From: Terana coerulea
Lineage: Eukaryota > Basidiomycota > Agaricomycetes > Polyporales > Phanerochaetaceae
Reading direction: 5' to 3'
Assembly: GCA_024811115.1 (NCBI GenBank)
Contig: JAKOGH010001131.1
Coordinates: 1-51,321, forward strand
DNA: 51,321 nt
Below the pieces are notes generated by a model, which did not search any database, was not told the DNA's origin, and was given only the letters and a program-made list of their open reading frames with translations. The translations under genes were made by a program, and so were the position numbers. Shown here piece by piece: positions 1 through 9,045 of the stretch (positions are counted from its first letter, which is position 1; each line of letters starts with the position of its first letter).

Positions 1-203
1 GGGTTGTTGGGGCGCTTGAGGCTACTCACAGAGCTGTTCTCCAAATCATGGCCTCCAGCTTCCCCGACAAATACGAGGCATTTGAGAAACAGTGGGGGCA
101 GCCCGAGGGCTGGACAAAGGAGACTCTTCTGAAGCAAGTTGCGGTGACCCTTGAACATGTGTATCCGGAGTATCCCCCGAGAATTCCGCCGAGTAAGCAT
201 TAG
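1..203 (+). CDS. 3' end of an unidentified gene (possible flavoprotein oxidoreductase tail)
   Basis: An open frame enters from the left edge (codons starting at base 3) and ends at TAG 201-203, giving about 66 residues. It begins VVGALEATHRAVLQIM and then carries a charged, Trp-containing helix and a Pro-rich end (YPEYPPRIPPSKH). A 'GAL(E/D)..xRAV' stretch followed by an amphipathic tail resembles the C-terminus of fungal FAD-dependent amine oxidoreductases, but too little is present to be sure. No intron signal is needed inside the visible part. The alternative is a chance open frame; the clean codon pattern and the downstream non-coding gap argue for a real terminal exon. Confidence 0.4.
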   Translation, partial: VVGALEATHRAVLQIMASSFPDKYEAFEKQWGQPEGWTKETLLKQVAVTLEHVYPEYPPRIPPSKH

Positions 204-1014
204 CCTGAATGTAGGCGTTGATGACACCTAAGGACCCGACCCTCCTCTTGTATAATAGCTTGCTGACAGTATTTGTGCATATGCAGATCTTGAACCGATA
301 AGCCTTCGTGTTACTCCCTATCTGCAGCCGCTCACAACCTTGAAATCTGCGCCACAAAGCCATCGAACAAATAGGTGTCAACAGCCCCCGTATTCAGCCG
401 GCGGTCCGACGTGAATCATGCCGAGAGGGACAGTTTGTTACTCGTCTGTCGACCCTATAATATCAACAGCAGTTTACTCAACCATCGTGTGAACCAGGTG
501 CTTGACTTACCAGAACGCGTGAAGTATGAGATAAGCGGCAACGTCTGTTCCAGAAGCCTTCGCTCTTGCCGTGCCACTCACGAGGTGCCGTAGGATCGGA
601 GCTTGTCTGCGGCGCGCTGGTTCCGTGAGACTCTGAAGACATATAAATAAGTGAAGAAGCCTGGAGTAAGCGCACTGTGCCGGATAGGGATTGCGGAGCT
701 CAGAAGGCCCCCTAGCGTACGGTGTCGGGCAAGACTCTGTTCGCAGTAGGCTACTTCTCAGCCTCCTGTTGAGCGGTCAAGAATAGGCGTCAAAGCCCGC
801 CATCGCACCTGGCCGGACGGTAATATCATGGAAGGGGATATGGTTACACGTATTTTGCGTATATCTAGAGCTCCAACGACAGTGGGCTTCGCGTGAGTTC
901 CTTCCCACAATGTCGTATCAACGGTCTTAGGATAGCCTATTTCATGGTCCGCAGCGCATATATGTAGGGCGTCGCTCTGAGGTGGTCTGGGAACCTCACG
1001 CAAGCGAACGCAGC
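204..1014. other. Intergenic, no gene seen
   Basis: About 0.8 kb between the terminal exon at the left edge and the first methyltransferase-like gene. The short open frames here have no recognisable motif and no splice-supported extension. It presumably holds the 3' end of the first gene and the promoter of the second; no clear TATA box or repeat was found. Confidence 0.5.
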
Positions 1015-1821
1015 ATGCCTCTGTTCGTTACTCCCATCTTAACGACACCACTGTTGAAAATACCACTATTGCTGTCTCATGCTGCGTGCTCCCACTATGG
1101 CATGACTCCCCAACGCCACCTCCCTCTTCTACTGAACAGGCTCAGTTTATGAAGCAGGACTATCTCAGCCGCACCATGCCCTTGCAGGTAAGGCTCATCA
1201 CACTCGCCAAGGTGAGAGCATCTCGCCGCACGCTGTAGACCTGCATGCCTCCTGACTAGGTCACGCTGGTAGATGGTGCTGTGCAGTGTTGCTGTCACCG
1301 AGGCTGTATCTATCGTCGCCCAAGAATTCCCAGATCTGGCTGGAGGAAACGCCCTCGCCCACCTCCCGCCCCTCACATCGGGCCGCACATTGTGCCTTAC
1401 GTCCACGTCTTTAGCAGGTTGTCTACTCGCTACGGCGGGCGGCCTCATGCGCGTCTGGTCTCATCGCACCCTCGGACGTCACTTCACATGGCAAGTGTCC
1501 CTCCAAAGCGACCACACACTTGTCACCGACGGACCCTACGCTCTGGTGCGACATCCTGGCTATACTGGCTGGGCGCTCATGACCATCGGCAACAGCCTCC
1601 TGCTGTTCAGCCGAGGATCATACTTGGTGGAGAGTGGGATTTGGGGTTGGCTTCCGGGGCGGCTGGCTGCGTCCACTGTGATGGCGTATGTGGCGTATGT
1701 CATGGTTGCACTTCTGCGGAGAATGGACAAAGAGGATGCAGTGCTTCGTGCACAGTTTGGAGTAGACTGGGATTGTTGGGCAAGGAGGACCCCTTACCAA
1801 TTTTTGCCCTTCGTTTACTAA
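1015..1821 (+). CDS. Isoprenylcysteine O-methyltransferase-like protein, copy 1 (frame broken by one base)
   Basis: Ste14/ICMT-like membrane methyltransferase. Family members use S-adenosylmethionine to methylate prenylated C-terminal cysteines at the ER; activity here is inferred. Exon 1 is 1015-1211 and exon 2 is 1273-1821, with a 61-nt GT-AG intron. The C-terminal half shows the ICMT signature: VWSHRTLGRHFTWQ, then TDGPYALVRHPGYTGW, a hydrophobic stretch, and PYQFLPFVY at the end. The frame fails at the C run 1108-1111, which needs one more C; with it the gene is 249 codons, the same total and the same exon lengths (198 + 549) as copy 2 at 7673. ATG 1015 matches the start of copy 2. The break is either an assembly indel or real decay. 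Confidence 0.75.
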
Positions 1822-2033
1822 TCAGCTTGAACATCGGCAGTCCTGTGCTGGCATCAGAACCTCGAGGGGTAGTAGATCAATTTTTCATGCTTCACCTCCT
1901 TGCTCCTTCAATCATGGATACTAGTACAGTACATACATTGACTTCATTTTACAGCTCAAGTACTGTGACATCAGACTCTTTGCAAACTGACTATTTGATG
2001 GGGCTATGTAGCCGTTGTATATATACATGAGTA

Positions 2034-2687
2034 GTGGTTTTTAGTGTTGCTGAAGTTCAGTTCGGTTTGGTGGTTCAGAACCAGAACTGATGAACTGAAC
2101 TGTGTAGTTCAGTTAGGTTTGGTTCTGGTTTGGCCTCTAGGTAACTTGGTTTGGTTTTTGGTTCAGAGCATAGCTGTCACACTCTGAACTAAGTTCAAAC
2201 TGGTTCGAACCATGAACCATGTACATGTTATGTAGTGTATTTGTACTGGGATTCATAGAGAAAAGTACATGAACTTACTTACTGTAGCATGTCTAAACTA
2301 TTTTTCACTGTTGTGCTTGTAAACTAAGCACCAAATGTTACTTTGCTTATGTTTTGGTGTATACATGATGCCATCAATAGCTGCCATAAATGGTAACTGG
2401 CAGCCTCTATCAGACACTGAGGTTCAAAACATCATAATATAAAGCTTTTTCACTATACAAACCCTTTTAAATGCCAATATATAACTCTATTATGATCTAC
2501 CATTGCAATTATACCAATTTGGCAGGGTGGGGCTGGTGTGTGCATAGTTCAGTGGTTTGGGCCAGTTCATGCTGGTTTGGTTCAGTTTGGTTCTGGTTCG
2601 GCTGCTAAACACTTGGTTCTAGTTTTGGTTCGGACAAAAATGGGCCCAAACCAAACCAAACTGAACTTTGGCAACACTAGTGGTTTT
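2034..2687. mobile_element. Non-autonomous hAT-type DNA transposon (MITE) with 8-bp target duplication
   Basis: The element is 2042-2679 (638 bp). It starts TAGTGTTGC and ends GCAACACTA, and the terminal inverted repeats extend about 29 bp with three mismatches. It is flanked by a perfect direct duplication GTGGTTTT at 2034-2041 and 2680-2687. An 8-bp target duplication with TA(G/A)-starting termini is the hAT superfamily signature. The subterminal 100-150 bp at both ends are packed with variants of GTTCAGTTTGGTTC in both orientations, as expected for transposase-binding repeats. There is no transposase frame, so it must be mobilised in trans. Confidence 0.85.
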
Positions 2688-3633
2688 GTGGCTGATTTAA
2701 GGTGCATATTTGTTTTTCACTTGAGTTCACGAGGAACAGCTCATAGCGGTACTTATTCTGAGAACCATGGAAAGGTTTGCACCAGGACAAGTATCCATAG
2801 AATACTTGCTCTCTCTTGGGAATGAGCAGATGAAACTTCAGAGGGCTTCCCATGCAATAGAGTCCCGGAAACTCTGCCACAAGGGTTTGGAGCTCGAACT
2901 GCACACCAGCCTCAATTTCAGACCTGCAAACACAGTCTGGAATGGAGGCTGTAGTGGCCATGGCTCAGTCTGTGTGTCGAGGATGGTGCTTGGTGCACAA
3001 CTGGGCTGCAAGCATTAGCCACCAAGAGGTTTGAGGCAAGTCTCTGATAGCAATGGCAAGGGAGCTTAGCAGCTGCAGCGATGGATGCACTTGCTGTGTT
3101 GGCTCTAGCATGGCAACAGACGCATGCTTGGATCAAGAATCCATTAAGATGGAATGCAAAAATCTGCAAGCCAGGCTTCTACAGCGTCACCCACAAGATC
3201 CGAAGCGGGTCTCCAGGGTTGACGGAGGCAAGAGTGCCGCAATAACGGTGGCTACGCTTACCAAGTTGGCCCTAGGACAACAGACACGCACTTGGACTGA
3301 GGAATGCTTGTAGTTGGGAGAGAGCCCCAAGAGTTGAGCACTGACCTTGCTGTTCTTGCACGTCTCAAAGCAAGTCTCTAGGCAACACAGGGTGCCGTAA
3401 CGTCGATGGCAACACCTACCTGTGTCGGCCCCATCTAGTGTGGCCACGGTCTGGTTTGGTCTGGTTTTTGACCTGTTTCAACAGAACTCGAACTTGAACC
3501 AAGCAGTAAGTAGTGAACCTGAACTAAAAACCGAGCGAGGCCCTTACTTTTCATGAACTGGTTCATGCGGTTTAGGTTGAGTTCGTGAACTAGTTCAAAC
3601 CGAGGAACTAGTAAGTCGCCACAAATGTTCCTT
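2688..3633. other. Non-coding stretch with decayed repeat ends
   Basis: No coding frame could be supported. Around 3436-3600 there is a run of GGTCTGGTTTGG, GAACTCGAACTTGAACC and GTTCGTGAACTAGTTC motifs that resembles the subterminal repeats of the hAT element upstream, starting TAGTGTGGCCACGG at about 3435. A matching opposite terminus or target duplication was not found, so this is recorded as a possible fragment only. Confidence 0.35.
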
Positions 3634-3809
3634 TATCACAAAACTCTAATACTCACCTGCTAGGAATGCTTAAAGGGGTTGGAGAGCGCGAGGGGACTTT
3701 GAGTAAAGCGAGTAGAGGAGATATGAATCAACGATGTTGTTGAGTCTGGGATATTAGCCCTCGAGCCTTCTTATATATATGTGTAAAGGGACCCCAGACA
3801 CTATCTAAG
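3634..3809 (-). repeat. LTR-like repeat R, copy A (truncated)
   Basis: First 176 bp of the repeat R, starting TATCACAAAACTCTAATACTC. It is cut off exactly where copy B begins, at the sequence CACTATCTAAG, so copy B appears to have inserted into or recombined with copy A. See copy B for the structure of the unit. Confidence 0.8.
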
Positions 3810-4365
3810 TATCACAAACCTCTAATACTCACCTGCTAGGAATACTTTGAGGGGTTGGGAGAGCAGGGTACTTTGGGTAAAGCGAGTAGAGGAGATATGA
3901 ATCAACGATGTTGTTGAGTCTGGGGTATTAGCCCTCAGACCAGCCTCCTTATATACATGTGTAGAGGGACCCCAGACACTATCTAAGACCTCCAATACCA
4001 TGTGCTGACTGATACAGTCAGGTGATCCATGACTAAGGCTTGAGCATACCAGCGCTCTAACTCCTTTATCAGATCCTGACCTAGCTATCATGCTAACATC
4101 AACACTATCTAGATGTCCTAATCTAGCTACTGTACACTACCAGTGCACGATGTCATAGTGACCTCATAGTGAGGTCATAGTCTAGAACGAATCCAGAACT
4201 GAGTCCATGATCCTATGTCCTTATGAGGCATATCCCTGATAACCATGCGTCCGTCAGCATGGCCAACTGATCAGCATCTTGTAACGCTGTTGTGACGACT
4301 GGGTAACATGTCCCGTGACTTGATGTTACACTCTAAGCGCTGTAGACTAGCGCTGAGGGAAATTT
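3810..4365 (-). repeat. LTR-like repeat R, copy B (full length, 556 bp)
   Basis: Near-identical to copy C at 5423-5979 (557 bp) and to the start of copy A. Read on the minus strand it looks like a long terminal repeat: a TATATAAGGAGGCTGG TATA-like site, then about 150 nt further a GCAGGTGAGTATTAG donor-like sequence just before the end. The same arrangement (TATATAAGG then CAGGTGAGTA) occurs in the copia LTR at 5134. Clean TG...CA ends are not evident, so the LTR reading is an inference. The right boundary GAGGGAAATTT abuts the copia coding relic directly. Confidence 0.7.
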
Positions 4366-5082
4366 ATGACAAGGGCTATATCCCTCAACCAAATGAAGGA
4401 GAGCTTAACAAAGCTCGCCAGAGCCGTTTCCAAATTGTGATAGGCTCACTCCTTTATATCATGCTCGGTACACGACCGGACATTGCGTACGCTGTCACAA
4501 AGCTCGCACAGTTCAGTGCGAACCCGTCTGAAGACCACCTGAACAGAGCGCTGTACATCTGCCGCTACCTGTCAGGCACTCGTAACTACACCCCTCGGTA
4601 TGACGGCTCTTCCGGATTAGGCTTGGTGGCGTACACCGATGCAGATTGGGCAGCTGCTTCCAACCGCCGCTCTCAGACTGGCTTCCTGCTAATGCTTGCA
4701 AGAGGAGCCTTTAACTGGAGCTCTTTTGCACGAAGTCTGTAGCAACGTCGACTAAAGATGCCGAATACATGGCACTCAGTGACTGCTCCCGAGAAGTCAT
4801 GTGGATTCGAAACATCCTCTTTGAACTCGGTTACAACTTTGAGAAAGTACCCATCTGCAGCGATAACCAAGGCGCTCTATTCGTTTCGGAAAATCTCGTT
4901 CTGAAAAGCGCACTAAACACGTCGACATCTGCTACCACTACATTCGCAATGTCGTTGAAGCTGGCCATGTTGAAGTACTCTTTGTACCTGGTGTTGACAA
5001 TCCCGCAGATATCTTTACCAAGAATCTGAGCAGGGTCAAGATCGAAGTTCCGACCTATGCTCGGACTTCACATTGCTGCTAA
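4366..5082 (+). pseudogene. Ty1/copia reverse transcriptase-RNase H relic
   Basis: Only the 3' end of a copia polyprotein is left: the last part of reverse transcriptase (IGSLLYIMLGTRPDIAYAVT) followed by RNase H (AYTDADWAAASNRRSQTG, then SVATSTKDAEYMALS and DNQGALF), ending at TAA 5080-5082. The frame is lost at about 4726-4730 (one T short in the run before TGCACG) and at about 4908-4912 (one C short in AGCGCACT). Everything upstream (gag, protease, integrase, most of RT) is missing and replaced by repeat R at 4365. It is non-functional. Confidence 0.85.
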
Positions 5083-5133
5083 CTAGCGCGACTAAACCAG
5101 TGCAGGCAGTACGCCGTGCTAGGTTAGGAGGAG

Positions 5134-5429
5134 TGTTGAGTCAGATAGATGCCGTAAGCACTCTGCTCATATCTTCTCTATTGTTCTACCAGGTTTTACC
5201 ATGACAATGCCTATTGTCTATTGTTCTGGTACCTATTTGTGTCTGTTTGTAGTACAGCCACCCTGTATTGTATATAAGGCAGCCCTCTGCGCCATACTTT
5301 AATAAGACTCTTACAACTCTCAACCCACTTACGTGTATCAACCAACCTACAGGTGAGTAACCATCCTAGCTTCCTCTAGGCCTCAGTAGGAGTGTACGCC
5401 GCTGTATGCGCTGCACTTCTACTATCACA
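5134..5429 (+). repeat. 3' LTR of the copia relic
   Basis: Begins TGTTGAGTCAG straight after a purine-rich tract (AGGTTAGGAGGAG, 5120-5133) that fits a polypurine tract. It contains a TATATAAGGCAG promoter-like site at about 5270, and ends near TATCACA at about 5429 where repeat R copy C starts; the exact end is uncertain because both share TATCACA. The 5' LTR is absent from the window. Confidence 0.6.
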
Positions 5430-5979
5430 AAACTCTAATACTCACCTGCTAGGAATGCTTGGAGAGGTTGGGGAGAGCAGGGGACTTTGAGTAAAGTGAG
5501 TAGAGGGGATATGAATCAACGATGTTGTTGAGTCTGGGGTATTAGCCCTCAGACCAGCCTCCTTATATGCATGTGCAGAGGGACCCCAGACACTATCTAA
5601 GACCTCCAATACCATGTGCTGACTGATACAGTCAGGTGATCCATGACTAAGGCTTCAGAGCATACCGCCGCTCTAACTCCTTTATCAGATCTGACCTAGC
5701 TATCATGCTAACATCAACACTATCTAGATGTCTTAATCTAGCTACTGTACACTACCAGTATACGATGTCATAGTGACCTCATAGTGAGGTCATAGTCTAG
5801 AATGAATCCAGAACTGAGTCCATGATCCTGTGTCCGTATGAGGCACATCCCTGATAACCATGCGTCCATTGCATGGCCAACTGATCAGCATCTTGTAACG
5901 CTGTTGTGACGACTGGGTAACATGTCCCGTGACTTGATGTTACACTCTAAGCGCTGTATACTAGCACTGAGGGAAATTT
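5423..5979 (-). repeat. LTR-like repeat R, copy C (full length, 557 bp)
   Basis: Direct repeat of copy B with a few percent differences (for example CATGCGTCCATTGCATGG against CATGCGTCCGTCAGCATGG). It begins where the copia LTR ends and stops at GAGGGAAATTT, followed by unrelated sequence. Both full copies keep the hairpin GACCTCA-TAG-TGAGGTC. Confidence 0.8.
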
Positions 5980-7672
5980 GCTGACATCTACAGGCCATGT
6001 ATCTGTGCTAACAAATGTAAGAAAATGAAAAATAGTACTACGTATGCGTGTCCATCTGCAACAGAGAGGAGAGGTGGACACAAGCAGTCAAGGGTGTTGG
6101 CCTGACTGGGCAGACTCAACCCTGTATTTATACCTGCAAGAGGGTCAGCCTTGTCCGACCGTGTTCAACGTGTCGCCAAACATACTACAATACAATTGGA
6201 AGGCTTTGATGCACAATTTGGCCCAAACAAGCTATGTTTTCAAAACTAGCGCTTGAGGCTGGAAACCCGCCTGCAAACTCGGAGGCGAGTAGTTGGTAGC
6301 CTCATGTCAATGCACAGCTGGCGCATCGAATGCGAGCACCACCTGCATGCCTTGGCAGCGAGCGAGTGATCACTTGCTGAGATAGGAGATGAAGATACCT
6401 GCATGGCCAACAGGGATGCGTTGACGAATGCCGCAGAGATGTTTAAAGACTAGTTTGGTCCTCCCAATCCGGACGACTTTCCAAATTCGGCCTTGGTCGG
6501 AAAACATGTTGGACGGTCGACCACCACAGAGTTGTCATGTAAGGAGCATTTGATTGAGCCAGAATATGTCTGAGTACTAGGTTGGCAGGCCCGGTGTCGG
6601 TTCATCAACTCTCGCAGCCAAGTTGTCGCACAAAGGCTCTCCTGGCTGGCTTTTTTAGCGTGAGCTTCTTGTTTGCCCCCGGAACAGATATCAACATTGC
6701 ATAGCCAAGGGATAAGGCTTACTATCTGCACATTGAGTCCGAGTCTTTGGGTCAGTGGTCACCGGTCACCGCTTGGGGCCTTACCAAATTGAAGCCAAAG
6801 GCTTCCCGGGCCGGCGCGGACTTCCCGGCTGTTGCCGACTAACTGCGCCTGACGGCCGTCTCGCCGATTCTTAAATCTCAACATTTGACGTTCAGCTCTT
6901 GCCAGTGCCAGTGTCTCTTGGTGTCATCTGTTTTAACCCATTTCACGCTATCGAAATTTCTATCTACAGGCCAAAGGGCACTCTATTCTGCGATCCGATT
7001 TCATAGCAAGAAATATTGATCAGGTCAGTAGTAGTACACTTCATCTTGATGCACGGTTCCAACTTCCGATGTCTTCTTCTCAGCTCTCAGCCCGTGGCTG
7101 CTTGTACAGAACTCAAGGCCGGTATAGGGAAAATTCTCACGTATCATGAAAAGCTATCTGCAAGTGTCGCCAGTGTCGACGGTATGGCGATGTCGGCTGT
7201 AGGGAACCCTATGACACACACGCTTACTTCCTGCCGTGATGGAGTTCTCGGCGCAGCGACATCAAGATAGTATTTGGCAGCTTCATGGGTTGTATGGGAA
7301 CCGACTATGCTGTAAATAACCATCGTGCCTTACGGGATCCCTAAGGAAGACAAAACCTCCCGCTATCAAGTTACTGTCATGGATAAGTATCCGCTACCTC
7401 AGACTATTTGATGTTCTTACCACTTCTAATCAGACATTGACTTGCGGCCATAGGACAGAAGACTCTTGTATCTTTCAGAACCTACCGTTGCCCGATCGGG
7501 CTCGGTCTGAGGAACTGCTGCCCGACAAGCCTTAATGACAGTATTCTGTTCCGAAAGAGTTGCGACGGAAGTTATGAATAAATCTCCCTCGCAAGGTATA
7601 AAAATATAACACCACGTCTTAGACACTATATAACGTCTTTGCATACTGTGGGCAGCCGTTATTGACACAAAC
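5980..7672. other. Intergenic, no gene seen
   Basis: About 1.7 kb between repeat R copy C and the second methyltransferase-like gene. Small open frames on both strands show no recognisable domain and no splice continuity. It presumably includes the promoter of the gene at 7673, where TATAAAAATATAAC lies at about 7597-7610. Confidence 0.5.
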
Positions 7673-8476
7673 ATGTCACCGTTCGCCACCCCCACTCTCA
7701 CAACTCCTCTGCTCAAGATACCTCTACTGCTATCTCATGCAGTGTGCACGTACTATGGCATGACGCCGCCTACCCCGCCCGCATCCCCTGACGAGCAGAA
7801 CCGTTTTAAGAACCGTGATTTCCTCAGCAGCACGACGACCATTCAGCTGAAGCTTGCCACCATCGCAAAGGTCAGGCAACTCTGCTACGGTTTCTATGGC
7901 CGGACGTCACTCACAACCCTCGATCTAGATAGTGCTTTGTGGGCTGGCATTGGCGGAGGCAGCATCGCTCGCCGTCCAAGAATACCCACAGCTACTCCGA
8001 GGAGACCCGCCGCCGTATCTCGCATTTTTCACGCTGCACAGCACCCTGGACCTCACCGTCATGTCCATGGCGGGTGCCTGCTCGCCGCCGCCGGCGGGCT
8101 CACTCGAGTCTGGTGTCACCGCACACTTGGCCGTTTCTTCACGTGGCAGGTTGCCCTGAAAAGCGACCATCAGCTCGTCACAGACGGGCCCTACGCTATC
8201 GTGCGGCACCCCGGCTACACCGGATGGACTTTCATCACCCTCGGCAACGGCCTGCTGCTGTTCAGCAGCGGGTCGTATCTGGGCAAGAGCGGTCTGTGGG
8301 ACTGGCTTCCGGGACGAATCGTTGTGTCCGCTGTCATGATGTACGAAGCTTTCATCACGTACTCACTTCTGACAAGGATGAACAAGGAAGATGCAGTGCT
8401 GAAGGCAAAATTTGGTGGAGAATGGGACCGGTGGGCGGAGAAGGTGCCTTATCAGTTCATACCTTTTGTTTGGTGA
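7673..8476 (+). CDS. Isoprenylcysteine O-methyltransferase-like protein, copy 2 (frame broken by one base)
   Basis: Paralogue of the gene at 1015, same family. Exon 1 is 7673-7870 and exon 2 is 7929-8476, with a 58-nt intron at the same codon position. The C-terminal half carries VWCHRTLGRFFTWQ, TDGPYAIVRHPGYTGW and PYQFIPFVW. One base (T or equivalent) is missing after 8075 in GCGGGTGCCTGCTC; copy 1 reads GCAGGTTGTCTACTC at this point. Adding it gives 249 codons with exon lengths equal to copy 1. The N-terminus before the intron (starting MSPFATPTLTTPLLKIP, with a TPPTPP stretch) is intact here, whereas in copy 1 it is the broken part, so each copy shows what the other lacks. Confidence 0.78.
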   Translation: MSPFATPTLTTPLLKIPLLLSHAVCTYYGMTPPTPPASPDEQNRFKNRDFLSSTTTIQLKLATIAKVRQLCYGFYGRTSLTTLDLDSALWAGIGGGSIARRPRIPTATPRRPAAVSRIFHAAQHPGPHRHVHGGCLLAAAGGLTRVWCHRTLGRFFTWQVALKSDHQLVTDGPYAIVRHPGYTGWTFITLGNGLLLFSSGSYLGKSGLWDWLPGRIVVSAVMMYEAFITYSLLTRMNKEDAVLKAKFGGEWDRWAEKVPYQFIPFVW

Positions 8477-9045
8477 TTCACATACTGCATTCGTTGAGCT
8501 ATACACAGAATACTGTAGCATCTTCAACATGGTACCTTCATTATGTCTGTGGAATGCTGTGGATACGCTTGTGCTACTGGCCAGGCTAGTAGCTCGCTGT
8601 CAAGCCTTTTTTCTTCGCAGACAGGGAACAGTCAGTAAGACGGTAAACACTGATCAATGGGCGACTCACCATATCTGATTCGACGGCCCATATTCTACAT
8701 TGAAGCCCCTCAATGCCATTTTGTGTTAGAATTCGGACGGTTGTCGGCGCAAATGTGGCCTCGGGATATTGGTTCAATCCGCGGACCACGACGCATGCAT
8801 GAGCAATGCCGGTTCGCATCGCTTTGATGGCTGACACTGTACAAGGTTTAGAAGCTACACTGATTCCAGGGTTTGATAGATGCCATGTTTCGAGGTGGCG
8901 CAATGCGGATGCTTCATGCGTAACGAACGTTCACTTGGTACCACGGTCTTGAGATGTATGCTGGGTAAGCATTGCGGCTGAGCACTGGTTTGCGACGAGG
9001 AGTAGGACAAGGTTTCGGAACGGCAGGAGCAGCGCCTGCTCGTCG
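8477..9045. other. Convergent intergenic spacer
   Basis: About 0.57 kb between the 3' ends of the methyltransferase-like gene (plus) and the kinase gene (minus). No coding or repeat structure was recognised; both 3' UTRs and terminators should lie here. Confidence 0.5.

Noticed and set aside
1281..2030. A 249-codon plus-strand frame overlapping the first methyltransferase-like gene
   Set aside because: It is the +1 shadow of the true exon, which carries the RHPGY family motif; the shadow has none.
3810..4365. Repeat R copy B as the 5' LTR of the copia relic
   Set aside because: It is unlike the 3' LTR at 5134-5429, lies in the opposite orientation by its TATA site, and abuts mid-RT codons instead of a primer-binding site.
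8075..8076. Programmed ribosomal frameshifting as the cause of the frame slips
   Set aside because: The slips go both ways (extra and missing bases), fall in different gene positions and lack a common slippery heptamer or downstream structure.
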